64,000 nucleotides of DNA from Thauera sedimentorum. GTDB taxonomy: Bacteria; Pseudomonadota; Gammaproteobacteria; Burkholderiales; Rhodocyclaceae. The notes beneath the pieces are model-generated. The model was not told the origin of the DNA. It worked only from the letters and a program-made list of their open reading frames with translations, and ran no database searches. Position numbers and translations under genes: made by a program. This document shows positions 18,103-27,397 of this stretch, in pieces; the stretch's first letter is position 1, and every line of letters starts with the position of its first letter. The stretch is from the NCBI RefSeq assembly GCF_014489115.1, contig NZ_JACTAH010000001.1, forward strand, positions 310,001 to 374,000, read 5' to 3'.

Positions 18103-18201
18103 ATCCCTTCCCCGCCGGTTCCCACTTGACCGCTGTCAAGGCTGCCGCGGCGCGGCCGCGGACAATTACGTCCTGGTTTCCGTGCAGCCTTCGACACGCC
18201 T

Positions 18202-18888
18202 TCAGTTCTGATAGCGCGCCAGGCGAGCGGGATCGTGCAGGGTGATGTGCTTGCCGCGCACGGTGACGAGACCGGCTTCTGAGAGGTCGTGGAAGATGCG
18301 CGACAGGGTCTCCGGGGTCAGGTTCAGGCGTGAGGCGATGACCTGCTTGCTGACGGCCAGGTCGAACTCGCGCCCGCCGCCGTCGGATTCGTCCGACTGT
18401 TGCAGCAGGTAGCCGATGACGCGCTGGGTGCTGGAGCGCAGGGAATAGGTTTCCACGTCGCGCACCATGCTGTGCAGGCGGATCGCCATGCCGGCGAGCA
18501 GCTTGCGCGCGAAGGACGAATCCTGGTCGATCAGCTCGGAGACCACGCTCTGGCCGATGTGCAGCAGTTGCGTGTCGACCAGCGCCTCGGCGAACACCGG
18601 GTAGGGGCGGCTCATGAACATCACCGCCTCGCCGAAGCTCTGCTGCGGGCCGATGACCTCGACCACCTTCTCGTTGCCCTGCGCCGAGGAGAACGCGAGC
18701 TTCACCTGGCCGGTGACGACGAAGTAGAAGCCGTGCGCCTGATCGCCGCGCTGGAAGAGCACTTCGCCCTTTTCCAGGCGCTTCTCGCGGGTAAAGCGGG
18801 ACACGCGCTCGATGTCTTCGTCCGACAGTTCGCCGAAGAGAGGCACGAGACGCAGCAGGTCGGGGATGTCCTGGGAAGGAATGGGCAT
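18202..18888 (-). CDS. dnr: Dnr-like CRP/FNR regulator (nitrogen oxide response)
   Basis: A 228-residue regulator: cyclic nucleotide-like beta barrel, long dimer helix, and an HTH with LTPETLSRIFHDL, whose E-x-x-S-R pattern reads TTGA half sites. It has no N-terminal cysteine cluster, so it is not an iron-sulphur FNR. Dnr proteins sense NO through heme and switch on denitrification. It is divergent from nnrS, which fits. The symbol is an inference from context and type. GGAG lies 6 bases before the ATG at 18888. Confidence 0.8.
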   Translation of the reverse strand: MPIPSQDIPDLLRLVPLFGELSDEDIERVSRFTREKRLEKGEVLFQRGDQAHGFYFVVTGQVKLAFSSAQGNEKVVEVIGPQQSFGEAVMFMSRPYPVFAEALVDTQLLHIGQSVVSELIDQDSSFARKLLAGMAIRLHSMVRDVETYSLRSSTQRVIGYLLQQSDESDGGGREFDLAVSKQVIASRLNLTPETLSRIFHDLSEAGLVTVRGKHITLHDPARLARYQN

Positions 18889-18957
18889 GGGTGATCTCCG
18901 TTTTTCGTACATTCTAGCCCGCCCCAAGATGGGGCAGGCATGTTGAGGTGAGCAGGC

Positions 18958-20178
18958 ATGGCAGTTTCTTCACCGGCCGCTGCGGGTCGTCCGCTGTTCT
19001 TCGCGCCCCACCGGGCCATGTTCCTGTCCGGCGGCGTGATGCTGCTGCTCGTCTTCCTGCTCTGGGCCGTCGAGCTCGGCGCCCGGGCGGGGCTCCTTCC
19101 TGCGCTCGGGTGGGCGCTGCCGCCGGGCTGGGGGCATGCGCTGCTGACCGTCGGAGGCGTGTTTCCCTTCTTCATCTTCGGCTTCCTGTTCACCGCGATG
19201 CCGCGCTGGCAGAGCATGGGTGACATCGCTCCGCAGCAGTGGCTGGGCGCCTGGCGCATTCTCGCGCTCGGCTGGGCGGCGGTGATCCCGGGCCTGTGGT
19301 TCGCGCCCTTGCTCGCCGCGGGCCTCGCCGGGGTGCTGTACGGCTGGGCCAGGCTTGCCGCGGTGCTGTGGCGGGTGGCCTTCCGTTCCCAGCCCGACCC
19401 GCTGCACGCCCGGGCCACCTGGCTGGGTGTGGCGGGCGGCGGGTTGAGCATCTTCGCCTGGCTGGTGTTCGCGCTCGGCGGCGGGGCAGGCTGGGCGCGC
19501 GTGGGTATCGAGGCCGGCGTGTGGTGGTTCCTGCTGCCGGTGTTCTTCTCGGTCTGCCACCGCATGGTGCCCTTTTTCTCCAGCAACATCATTCCGGACT
19601 ACGTCATCGTCCGTCCGCGCTGGGCGCTGTTGCTGATGCTGGGGGCGAGTTTCGTCCATGGCGCGCTCGGCATGGCCGAACTCGGCGGCTGGCGCTGGGT
19701 CGTCGATCTGCCGGCCGGTCTGGTCGCGCTGTGGCTGTGCATCCGCTGGCGACCGGTGGCTGCCCAGCGCGTGCGCCTGCTGGGCATGCTGCACATCGGT
19801 TTCGCGTGGCTGGGCGTGGCCCTGCTGCTGTCCGCAGCGCAGGCCGCGGGCGCCCAGCTCGGCTGGTACGGCCTGGGCCTGGCGCCGCTGCACGCGCTGG
19901 GGATCGGCTTCTTCGGCTCCATCGTGCTCGGCATGGTGTCGCGGGTCACCCTGGGCCATTCGGGCCAGCCGCTGGCGGCCGACCAGCTGACCTGGTCGCT
20001 GTTCCTCGCCATGCAGGGGGTCGTGCTGCTGCGCATCCTCGCCGACCTTGCGCCCGCTGTGCTCTCTCCCTGGCTGATGCTGGCCGCGGTAGCCGGCTGG
20101 CTGGGCATCTTCGTGACCTGGGCGCTGCGCTACCTGCCCATCTACCTGCGTCCGCGGGCCGACGGACGGCCGGGATAA
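18958..20178 (+). CDS. nnrS: NnrS family membrane protein
   Basis: A 406-residue heme- and copper-containing membrane protein with about 12 spans. Landmarks are APHRAMFLSGG, FGFLFTAMPRW, SVCHRMVPFFSS and LGHSGQPL. NnrS protects against nitrosative stress and accompanies NO-responsive regulators. It is the first gene of a run with a sirB2-like and a hemerythrin gene, divergent from the Dnr-like regulator. Confidence 0.92.
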   Translation: MAVSSPAAAGRPLFFAPHRAMFLSGGVMLLLVFLLWAVELGARAGLLPALGWALPPGWGHALLTVGGVFPFFIFGFLFTAMPRWQSMGDIAPQQWLGAWRILALGWAAVIPGLWFAPLLAAGLAGVLYGWARLAAVLWRVAFRSQPDPLHARATWLGVAGGGLSIFAWLVFALGGGAGWARVGIEAGVWWFLLPVFFSVCHRMVPFFSSNIIPDYVIVRPRWALLLMLGASFVHGALGMAELGGWRWVVDLPAGLVALWLCIRWRPVAAQRVRLLGMLHIGFAWLGVALLLSAAQAAGAQLGWYGLGLAPLHALGIGFFGSIVLGMVSRVTLGHSGQPLAADQLTWSLFLAMQGVVLLRILADLAPAVLSPWLMLAAVAGWLGIFVTWALRYLPIYLRPRADGRPG

Positions 20179-20182
20179 GACC

Positions 20183-20578
20183 ATGTATTTCGCACTCAAA
20201 CACCTGCATGTGACCTGTGTGGTGCTGAGCATTCTCGGGTTCACGCTGCGCGGCGCGTGGATGCTGTCCGGCAGTGCGCTGCTCGAACATCGTCTCACCC
20301 GGGTGCTGCCCCATGTGGTCGACAGCCTGCTGCTGCTGTCGGCCATCGCGATGGCGGTGATGATCGGGCAGTACCCTTTCGTCGCCGGCTGGGTCACGGC
20401 CAAGGTCATCGGCCTGCTCGCCTACATCGTGCTTGGCGCGGTGGCCTTGCGGCGCGGGCGCACCCTGGCGCTCAGGGCGGCTGCGTTCTTGGCGGCGCTG
20501 GCGGTCTATGCGTGGATAGTGTCCGTGGCGCTGCTCAAGAGCCCCGCCGGTTTTCTGGTCTATTTAGGAGCTCACTGA
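20183..20578 (+). CDS. SirB2 family membrane protein
   Basis: A 131-residue protein with four predicted spans and the family features FALKHLHVTCVVLSI at the start and HVVDSLLLLSAI in the middle. The molecular role of SirB2 proteins is not clear. It sits 4 bases after nnrS and 1 base before the hemerythrin gene, so it belongs to the nitrosative-stress operon. Confidence 0.85.
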   Translation: MYFALKHLHVTCVVLSILGFTLRGAWMLSGSALLEHRLTRVLPHVVDSLLLLSAIAMAVMIGQYPFVAGWVTAKVIGLLAYIVLGAVALRRGRTLALRAAAFLAALAVYAWIVSVALLKSPAGFLVYLGAH

Positions 20579-20579
20579 C

Positions 20580-21113
20580 ATGAGCGATTCACTGATCCCG
20601 GTCGCACCCGGATTCGAAACCCCGCTCGAGATGCTGGAAGCCTGTCACGGCCGCCTGCAGGGGCAGCTCGAGACGCTCGCCCGCCTGGCCGCCTGGCTGC
20701 CCGCTCATGGTGCGGACAAGCAGGCACAGCAGGCGGCGAGCGCGGTGATGCGCTACTTCGACCTGGCTGCGGTCAATCACCACATGGACGAGGAAGACGA
20801 TCTCTTTCCGGTGCTGCTCGCACGGGTCGATGCGCCGCGTCGCGCGCAGCTGCAGGCGCTGATCGACTGGATCCTCGCCGACCATCAGCGCATGTTCGCC
20901 GCCTGGGCGCTCATGCGCGAACGTCTGGCGGCGATTGCACAGGGAGAAGCGGCAGAGCTGACCGCGGAGCAGGTCGAGGAATTCGCCAGCCGCTACCATC
21001 AGCACATCGCCCGCGAGGAAGGCGAATTGTTGCCCTACGCCCGCGAACTGCTGACTGACGAGGACGTCGCCGCCTTGAGCGAGACCATGGTCGCCCGCCG
21101 GCGTCAGGGCTGA
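20580..21113 (+). CDS. Hemerythrin-domain (HHE) protein
   Basis: A 177-residue four-helix protein with di-iron ligands in ACHGRL (His23), NHHMDEEDDLFP, DHQRMF and YHQHIAREEGELLPYA. Hemerythrins bind O2 or NO, or repair iron-sulphur clusters (YtfE group). Co-transcription with nnrS points to NO defence. Confidence 0.87.
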   Translation: MSDSLIPVAPGFETPLEMLEACHGRLQGQLETLARLAAWLPAHGADKQAQQAASAVMRYFDLAAVNHHMDEEDDLFPVLLARVDAPRRAQLQALIDWILADHQRMFAAWALMRERLAAIAQGEAAELTAEQVEEFASRYHQHIAREEGELLPYARELLTDEDVAALSETMVARRRQG

Positions 21114-21176
21114 GAATGTGCGAATAAACCTACTGCGCGGGCCGATGGCGGTGTTGCGCGGTGCTCGCTCCGCGCT

Positions 21177-21923
21177 TCAGCCGCCGGCCGGTTGATGGTG
21201 CAGCAGCTTTTTCAGGCCGGCGATGTCCAGGATGCGGATGTGTTTCTGCTGCACGGCCACCAGACCGTCTTCCTGGAAGCGCGAGAAGGCGCGTGACACG
21301 GTTTCGAGCTTGAGGCCCAGATAAGAGCCGATCTCCTCGCGCGTCATGCGCAGGTGGAACTCGGCCGCCGAGAAGCCGCGCGCGGTGAAGCGCTGCGACA
21401 TGTTGAGCAGGAAGGCCGCCAGGCGTTCTTCCGCGCGCATCGAGCCGAGCAGCATCATCACGCCGTGGTCGCGTACGATTTCGCGGCTCATGACCTTGTG
21501 GAACTGATGCTGCAGGCCTTCGACCTCGCGCGAGAGTTCTTCCAGCTTGCCGTAGGGGATTACGCAGACCTCGCTGTCTTCCAGGGCGATCGCGTTGCAG
21601 GTGTGGAACTCGGTGCTGATGCCGTCCAGACCGAGGATCTCGCCGGTCATCTGGAAACCGGTGACCTGCTCGCGGCCGTCTTCGAGCAGCACGTCGGTCT
21701 TGAAGGAGCCGGCGCGGATCGCGTAGATCGCCTCGAAGAGGTCGCCGGCGCGGTACAGGTGCTGCTGACGCTTGATCTTGCGACGGGCGCCCACCAGTTC
21801 GTCCAGGCGGTCGATCTCGTTTTCCGACATCCCGAACGGCAGGCACAGCTCCTGCAGGTTACACTGAGAGCAGGCGGCCTTGAGGTTTGCCACAGAGATC
21901 GGCACCGTCGCCTTCATTTGCAA
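21177..21923 (-). CDS. fnr: FNR, oxygen-sensing iron-sulphur regulator
   Basis: A 248-residue FNR. The four cluster ligands are visible as Cys18, Cys21 and Cys27 (CSQCNLQELC) and Cys120 (SEVCVIP), spaced as in E. coli FNR. The HTH LKLETVSRAFSRF has the E-x-x-S-R pattern for TTGAT half sites. It should activate the FNR boxes seen before ccoN, hemN and uspA. The box at 21965-21978 lies about 42 bases upstream of its start and may give autorepression. Confidence 0.94.
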   Translation of the reverse strand: MQMKATVPISVANLKAACSQCNLQELCLPFGMSENEIDRLDELVGARRKIKRQQHLYRAGDLFEAIYAIRAGSFKTDVLLEDGREQVTGFQMTGEILGLDGISTEFHTCNAIALEDSEVCVIPYGKLEELSREVEGLQHQFHKVMSREIVRDHGVMMLLGSMRAEERLAAFLLNMSQRFTARGFSAAEFHLRMTREEIGSYLGLKLETVSRAFSRFQEDGLVAVQQKHIRILDIAGLKKLLHHQPAGG

Positions 21924-21964
21924 GATAAACAGCTCCGTCTCTCACCGGGATCAACGGAGCCTCG

Positions 21965-21978
21965 TTGATCCACGTCAA
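21965..21978. promoter_or_regulatory. FNR box between fnr and hemN
   Basis: TTGATCCACGTCAA matches TTGAT-N4-ATCAA except one base. For hemN, class II spacing puts the start near 22013, 22 bases before the ATG. For fnr the box overlaps the likely promoter, which suggests repression. Confidence 0.75.
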
Positions 21979-22034
21979 CCACAAAACTACGGCTTTCTGC
22001 GATCTTACGGAACAGACTGCCGCCCCGTACGACC

Positions 22035-23426
22035 ATGAGCAATCAGAAAGAACTCGTCTTCGACACCCAGTTGATCCGCCGCTTCGACATCAACGGGCCG
22101 CGCTATACGTCCTACCCGACGGCGGATCGCTTCGTCGAAGCCTTTGACGCCAAGGCCTTGCGCGACTGGCTCGCCAAGCGGGCAGTGGGCGGTCTCGGCA
22201 AACCGCTTTCATTATACTTCCACATCCCTTTCTGTAACACGATCTGTTACTACTGCGCCTGCAACAAGATCATCACCAAGGATCACGGGCGCTCGGCCAA
22301 GTACCTCAAGTACCTGGCCAAGGAGATCGAGATGCAGGCCGCCTGTCTGGGCGGCAGCCGGCAGGTTACCCAGCTGCACCTGGGGGGCGGCACGCCCACC
22401 TTCCTGTCGCACGAGGAAATGCACCAGCTGATGGACTCGGTGCGCCAGCACTTCACGCTGGTGCCCAACGGCGAGTATTCCATCGAGGTCGACCCGCGCA
22501 AGGTGGACTTCGATACCGTCGAGATGCTCTCCAACCTCGGCTTCAACCGCATGAGCGTCGGCGTGCAGGATTTCGCCCATGACGTGCAGGTCGCGGTCAA
22601 CCGCGTGCAGAGCTTCGACGAGACCAAGCTGGTGGTCGACGCCGCGCGCGCCACCGGCTTCAAGTCGGTGTCCATGGACCTGATCTACGGCCTGCCCAAG
22701 CAGAACATCATCAGCTTCAACCGCACGCTGGAGCAGGTGCTGGAGATCTCTCCCGACCGCATCTCGCTCTACAGCTACGCGCACCTGCCGCAGCTGTTCA
22801 AGCCGCAGCGCCGCATCAACTCGGTGGACATGCCCACCGCCGACACCAAGCTGCAGATCCTGCAACTGGCCATCCGCCGGCTCACCGAGGCGGGCTATGT
22901 GTACATCGGCATGGACCACTTCGCCAAGCCGGACGACGAGCTCACCATCGCCCAGCGCCAGGGGCGGCTGCACCGCAACTTCCAGGGCTACTCCACCCAC
23001 GCCGAGTGCGACCTGCTGGCCTTCGGGGTGTCGGCGATCAGCAAGGTGGGGCCGACCTACGCGCAGAACGTCAAGACCCTGGACGAGTACTACGACATCC
23101 TCGACCAGGACGAGTTGCCGGTGCTGCGCGGCATCGAGCTTACCGCCGACGACCTGCTGCGCCGCGCGATCATCCAGGCGCTGATGTGCCATTTCGAGGT
23201 GTCGATCGAGTCCATCCAGATCGCCCACCTGATCGACTTCAAGGAATACTTCGCCGAGGAACTCGCCGACCTGCGCGAGATGGAGAAGGCCGGCCTGCTG
23301 AAGATCGAGGACGACTGGATCAGCGTGCTGCCCCCGGGGCGGCTGCTGGTGCGCGGCATCGCCATGGTGTTCGACCGCTACCTGCGCGCCGACCGCGAGC
23401 GGGCGCGCTACTCCAAGGTGATCTGA
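22035..23426 (+). CDS. hemN: Oxygen-independent coproporphyrinogen III dehydrogenase
   Basis: A 463-residue radical SAM enzyme converting coproporphyrinogen III to protoporphyrinogen IX without oxygen, needed for heme under anoxia. The cluster motif CNTICYYC is at residues 67-74, GGGTPTFL binds SAM, and the ordered GPRYTSYPTADRF N-terminus is typical of HemN. It is divergent from fnr with an FNR box between. Confidence 0.96.
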   Translation: MSNQKELVFDTQLIRRFDINGPRYTSYPTADRFVEAFDAKALRDWLAKRAVGGLGKPLSLYFHIPFCNTICYYCACNKIITKDHGRSAKYLKYLAKEIEMQAACLGGSRQVTQLHLGGGTPTFLSHEEMHQLMDSVRQHFTLVPNGEYSIEVDPRKVDFDTVEMLSNLGFNRMSVGVQDFAHDVQVAVNRVQSFDETKLVVDAARATGFKSVSMDLIYGLPKQNIISFNRTLEQVLEISPDRISLYSYAHLPQLFKPQRRINSVDMPTADTKLQILQLAIRRLTEAGYVYIGMDHFAKPDDELTIAQRQGRLHRNFQGYSTHAECDLLAFGVSAISKVGPTYAQNVKTLDEYYDILDQDELPVLRGIELTADDLLRRAIIQALMCHFEVSIESIQIAHLIDFKEYFAEELADLREMEKAGLLKIEDDWISVLPPGRLLVRGIAMVFDRYLRADRERARYSKVI

Positions 23427-23481
23427 TCCCGCCCCGCGCGGCGTAGAATGCCTGCCCTGATGCATCTTCCGGCTCTTCCGA

Positions 23482-24183
23482 ATGCCTGAAACCGGCTATA
23501 TCGCCGTCTTCCTCATCGGCCTGCTCGGCGGCACCCACTGCGTGGGCATGTGCGGCGGCATCGTCGGCGCGCTCACCGTGCAGGTGCCCGGGCAGACCCG
23601 CCGGCAATGGCCGATCCACCTGGCCTACAACCTCGGGCGCATCACCACCTACACGGTGATCGGCGGCCTGCTCGGCGCGCTCGGTACCGTGGGCATGCTG
23701 TACAACGAGGTGATGCCCATCCAGCTGGGCCTGTACGTACTGGCCAACCTGATGCTGGTTGCCCTGGGCTTGTATCTCACCGGCTTTACCCAGTTGCTGG
23801 CGCCGGTCGAGCGTGCCGGCCACCACATCTGGCGGCGCGTTCAGCCTTTCACCCGGCGCTTCCTGCCCGCGCGCTCGGTGGCACAGGGCTACCCGCTCGG
23901 ACTGCTGTGGGGATTCCTGCCCTGCGGACTGGTCTACAGCGTGCTGGCCACCGCGCTGGTGACCGGCTCGGCGACCCGCGGCGCGGGGCTGATGCTCGCC
24001 TTCGGCCTCGGTACGCTGCCCAACCTGCTGCTCGCCGGCCTGTTGTTCAAGCGCTTCCGCGACATCACCCGCAACGGCAAGGTGCGTTTCGCTGCCGGCC
24101 TGACGGTGCTGGGCTTCGGCGTCTTCGGCCTGTTCCATGCCCCCTCGCTCGGCGGCACCCTGTGGAGTGGCGTGGTCTGCTGA
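23482..24183 (+). CDS. TauE/SafE-like (COG2836) membrane protein
   Basis: A 233-residue protein with about six spans. The start carries the signature GLLGGTHCVGMCGGIVGAL with two conserved cysteines, and a second repeat has LGLLWGFLPCGLVYSVL. The group (DsbD-like transmembrane fold) is commonly found beside fnr/hemN and cbb3 or copper genes and may handle copper or thiol reductant. The transported compound is not known. Confidence 0.75.
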   Translation: MPETGYIAVFLIGLLGGTHCVGMCGGIVGALTVQVPGQTRRQWPIHLAYNLGRITTYTVIGGLLGALGTVGMLYNEVMPIQLGLYVLANLMLVALGLYLTGFTQLLAPVERAGHHIWRRVQPFTRRFLPARSVAQGYPLGLLWGFLPCGLVYSVLATALVTGSATRGAGLMLAFGLGTLPNLLLAGLLFKRFRDITRNGKVRFAAGLTVLGFGVFGLFHAPSLGGTLWSGVVC

Positions 24184-24192
24184 ACGGGGCGT

Positions 24193-24645
24193 TCAGCGTT
24201 CTCCGTCCAGGGCCTGCAGGATAGGGCAGGGGGCCGGTGCCTCGGTGTGTTCGCAGCAGTGCACCAAGCCCTTCAGGGCGCTGCGCATGTCTTCCAGCTG
24301 GCGGATACGGTTTTCGATGTCGTCGATCTTGGCCTGTGCGAGCGCGCGCGCAGTGTCGCGATCGCGTTCCTCGTCCAGCGCGAGCAGGCCGGCGACCTCG
24401 TCCAGGCTGAACCCCAGGGTTTGGGCGCGACGGATGAAACGCAGGCGGGACACCGTCTGCGCGTCGTACACACCGAAAGCGCCCTTGCGGCCAGCCGGGG
24501 TGCCGATCAGGCCGCGGCGCTGGTAGTAACGGACCGTCTCGACGCCGACCCCGGCGGCTGAAGCCAGCCGGCCTATGGTCAGACCGGGTTCCGCTGTTGT
24601 CGCGTTGCGCGAGGGAAGGGGCGGGCGGGACGTATGCGTGTTCAT
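24193..24645 (-). CDS. cueR: MerR-family copper-responsive regulator (CueR-like)
   Basis: A 150-residue MerR-type activator. The HTH-wing is TIGRLASAAGVGVETVRYYQ-RRGL, followed by the dimer helix and a C-terminal metal loop with CC and CP separated by eight residues (VHCC to PCPIL). The loop spacing is one residue longer than in CueR and matches MerR, but the third MerR cysteine is absent. Divergence from copA makes copper the likely signal. The symbol is by context. Confidence 0.78.
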   Translation of the reverse strand: MNTHTSRPPLPSRNATTAEPGLTIGRLASAAGVGVETVRYYQRRGLIGTPAGRKGAFGVYDAQTVSRLRFIRRAQTLGFSLDEVAGLLALDEERDRDTARALAQAKIDDIENRIRQLEDMRSALKGLVHCCEHTEAPAPCPILQALDGER

Positions 24646-24652
24646 CAGGGGG

Positions 24653-24684
24653 TTGACTCCGTACCTTGGTACAGGGTCTAGACT
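24653..24684 (+). promoter_or_regulatory. MerR-type copA promoter with a stretched spacer
   Basis: TTGACT (24653-24658) and CTAGAC (24678-24683) are separated by 19 bp, longer than the standard 17. The spacer holds the dyad CCGTACC-TT-GGTACAGG. This is the classical MerR-family arrangement in which the bound regulator untwists the promoter. Confidence 0.82.
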
Positions 24685-24720
24685 GCCACCATCGACACAG
24701 CGTCCGCAAGCGGGACCATC

Positions 24721-27126
24721 ATGAACGATCGCACTCCCATCGACACCACCACCGTCGAACTCCCCATTGCCGGCATGACCTGCGCGGCCTGCGCCACCCG
24801 CATCGAAAAGGTGCTCAACCGCATGCCCGGCGTGGAGGCCAGCGTGAATCTCGCGGCAGAGCGGGCCCAGGTACGCCTGTCCGGAGAAACCGCGACGCAG
24901 GCGGTGGTCGAGGCCATTCACAAGGCGGGATTCGAGGTGCCGCCCGAGCAGCTCGAGCTGTCGATCTCCGGCATGACCTGCGCCGCCTGCGCCACCCGGC
25001 TGGAGAAAGTGCTCAACCGCCTGCCGGGGGTGGAAGCGGCAGTGAACTTCGCCAGCGAGCGGGCGGTGCTGCGCTACCTGCCCGGTGCGATGGACCCGCA
25101 GCAGGCCATCGACGCGGTGGCGAAGGCCGGTTTCGGCGCAGTCGAGGCCGGGCTGGATGCGCGCGAACAGGAGCGCGCCCGCCATGCCGAGACCTGGCGG
25201 CGCGACCTGCGCATGTTCTGGATTGCCGTGCTGCTGACCCTGCCGCTGGCCGCGCAGATGCCGGCGATGCTGGGCGCTGGCTGGGCGGGCGATGCGCACC
25301 ACGACGTGATTCCGCGCTGGCTGCAGTTGCTGCTCGCCACCCCGGTGCAGTTCTGGATCGGTGCGCGCTTCTACCGCGGCGCCTGGGCGTCGCTGCGTGG
25401 CGGCGGGGCCAACATGGACGTGCTGGTGGCCCTGGGTACCAGCATGGCCTGGCTGTTCAGCACGGCGGTGACCCTGCTCGGCCTGCACGACCAGCATGTG
25501 TACTTCGAGGCCTCGGCGATGATCATCACCCTGGTGATGCTCGGCAAGCTGATGGAGGCCCGCGCCAAGGCGCGCACCGGCGCGGCGCTGGATGCGCTGA
25601 TGCGCCTGCAGCCGAAGATGGCGCGCATCGAGCGCGACGGCCAGCTCGTCGAGCTGCCCGTGGCCGCCGTGCGTCCCGGCGACGTGTTCGTGGTTCGTCC
25701 GGGCGATTCGGTGCCGGTCGACGGCGTGGTGTTGTCGGGGCAATCCGCCCTCGACGAAGCCATGCTCACCGGCGAGAGCCTGCCGGTGGACAAGGCCGCC
25801 GGCGACAAGGTGTTCGCCGCCACGCTCAACGGCGAGGGCCTGCTGCGCTGCGAGGCGACCGGGGTGGGGGCGTCCACGCTGCTGGCCGGCATCATCCGCA
25901 TGGTCGCCCAGGCGCAGGGCTCCAAGGCGCCGGTGCAGCGCCTGGCCGACCGCATCTCGGCCGTCTTCGTGCCGGTGGTCGTGGGCCTCGCGCTGCTGAC
26001 CCTCGCCGGCTGGTGGCTGTGGTCGGGCGACTTCGCCCAGGCCTTGATCAACGCCGTGGCGGTGCTGGTGATCGCCTGCCCGTGCGCGCTCGGGCTGGCG
26101 ACGCCCACCGCGATCATGGTGGGCACCGGCCAGGGTGCGCGTGCCGGCATGCTGGTGAAGAACGCCGAAGCGCTGGAACTGGCCGAGAAGGTGCGCGTGC
26201 TGGCGGTGGACAAGACCGGCACGCTGACCCGGGGCGAGCCCGCGGTGACCGACGTGCTGCCGGCGCCCGGGTGGACGAGCGGGGGCTTGCTGGAGATGGC
26301 GGCTGCGGCCGAGCAGGGCAGCGCCCATCCGATTGCGCGGGCGGTACTGGCCCACGCCCAGGCCGAGGGCTTGAGCCTGGCGCCGGTGGAAGCGGTCCGG
26401 AGCTTCGGTGGCAAGGGGCTGGAAGGGCGTGTCGAAGGCCGCACGGTGCTGCTGGGTGCCCCGGGTTTCCTTGCTGAGCGCGGGACGGCGGTGCCGGAAG
26501 GTTTCTGCGACGAGCTGGCGGCCGGTGGCCGTACGCTGGTGGCGGTGTCGGTGGACGGTGCTTTCGCCGGCGCGCTGGGCGTGGCCGACCAGGTGCGCGA
26601 GGACTCGGCCCGCGCGGTGGCGCGCTTGCAGGCTCGCGGTATCGAGGTCGTCATGTTGACCGGCGATCATGCGGCGACAGCGGCGACGATTGCCGCGCAG
26701 GTGGGCATTGAGGATTACCGGGCAGGCGTGCTGCCTGGCGACAAGGCGGCGGCGGTGAAGGCCCTGGGCAAGGACGGCAAGCTGGTCGGCATGGCCGGCG
26801 ACGGCATCAACGACGCGCCCGCGCTGGCCGCGGCCGATGTATCGTTCGCCATCGGCGTGGGGGCCGACGTCGCGGTGGAGGCCGCCGACATCACCCTGGT
26901 GCGCAACAGCCTGGACGGGGTGGCCGACGCGATCGACCTGTCGCGCGCCACGCTGGCGAAGATCCGCCAGAATCTGTTCTTTGCCTTCATCTACAACGTG
27001 CTCGGCATTCCGCTGGCGGCGCTCGGTTTCCTCAACCCGGTGGTGGCCGGCGCGGCGATGGCGATGAGCTCGGTGTCGGTGGTCAGCAACTCGCTGCTGC
27101 TTCGGCGCTGGCGAGCCGGGCGATAG
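24721..27126 (+). CDS. copA: Cu(+)-exporting P1B-type ATPase
   Basis: An 801-residue copper exporter. Two HMA domains (each with [10 protein letters not shown]) lie in the first 150 residues, then eight spans with TGES, the CPC site ([13 protein letters not shown]), the phosphorylation site DKTGTLTRG, and [10 protein letters not shown]. It moves Cu(+) from cytoplasm to periplasm. It is distinct from the CcoI at 5466, which has one HMA domain and a Cys-rich lead domain. Controlled by the divergent MerR-type gene. Confidence 0.95.
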   Translation: MNDRTPIDTTTVELPIAGMTCAACATRIEKVLNRMPGVEASVNLAAERAQVRLSGETATQAVVEAIHKAGFEVPPEQLELSISGMTCAACATRLEKVLNRLPGVEAAVNFASERAVLRYLPGAMDPQQAIDAVAKAGFGAVEAGLDAREQERARHAETWRRDLRMFWIAVLLTLPLAAQMPAMLGAGWAGDAHHDVIPRWLQLLLATPVQFWIGARFYRGAWASLRGGGANMDVLVALGTSMAWLFSTAVTLLGLHDQHVYFEASAMIITLVMLGKLMEARAKARTGAALDALMRLQPKMARIERDGQLVELPVAAVRPGDVFVVRPGDSVPVDGVVLSGQSALDEAMLTGESLPVDKAAGDKVFAATLNGEGLLRCEATGVGASTLLAGIIRMVAQAQGSKAPVQRLADRISAVFVPVVVGLALLTLAGWWLWSGDFAQALINAVAVLVIACPCALGLATPTAIMVGTGQGARAGMLVKNAEALELAEKVRVLAVDKTGTLTRGEPAVTDVLPAPGWTSGGLLEMAAAAEQGSAHPIARAVLAHAQAEGLSLAPVEAVRSFGGKGLEGRVEGRTVLLGAPGFLAERGTAVPEGFCDELAAGGRTLVAVSVDGAFAGALGVADQVREDSARAVARLQARGIEVVMLTGDHAATAATIAAQVGIEDYRAGVLPGDKAAAVKALGKDGKLVGMAGDGINDAPALAAADVSFAIGVGADVAVEAADITLVRNSLDGVADAIDLSRATLAKIRQNLFFAFIYNVLGIPLAALGFLNPVVAGAAMAMSSVSVVSNSLLLRRWRAGR

Positions 27127-27164
27127 GTTTTGTTCGATGGACCCCAAGGGCTGGAGTGAAAGCG

Positions 27165-27374
27165 ATGAATGAAGTGACGATCAAGGTGGAAGGCATGAGC
27201 TGCGGCGGCTGCGTGCGCAACGTGACCGGTGTGCTCAAGGCGCTGGCCGGCGTGAGCGAGGCGGAGGTGTCGCTGGACGGGGCGAGCGCGCGGGTCAGCT
27301 ACGATCCCGCGCAGGTCACCCCCGAGCAGATGCGCGCGGCGGTCGAGGCGGCCGGCTTCGACTCGCCGGCCTGA
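27165..27374 (+). CDS. copZ: CopZ-like copper chaperone
   Basis: A 69-residue HMA protein with the metal site GMSCGGCVRNV. It carries cytoplasmic copper to CopA. GGAG lies 9 bases before the ATG at 27165; a GTG three codons earlier is possible. It follows copA by 38 bases. Confidence 0.88.
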   Translation: MNEVTIKVEGMSCGGCVRNVTGVLKALAGVSEAEVSLDGASARVSYDPAQVTPEQMRAAVEAAGFDSPA

Positions 27375-27397
27375 GCGCCGGCGCGCAAGGGCGCGGC

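Noticed and set aside
18126..18139. TTGACCGCTGTCAA, an FNR/Dnr-like palindrome
   Set aside because: It lies between the 3' ends of phaC and the Dnr-like gene with no start nearby, so a promoter role is unlikely; chance occurrence is plausible.
24193..27147. 984-codon open frame on the minus strand across copA
   Set aside because: Its residues are His/Arg/Gln-rich antisense of the copA frame. Only the last 150 codons (from 24645) are real, as the MerR-type gene.
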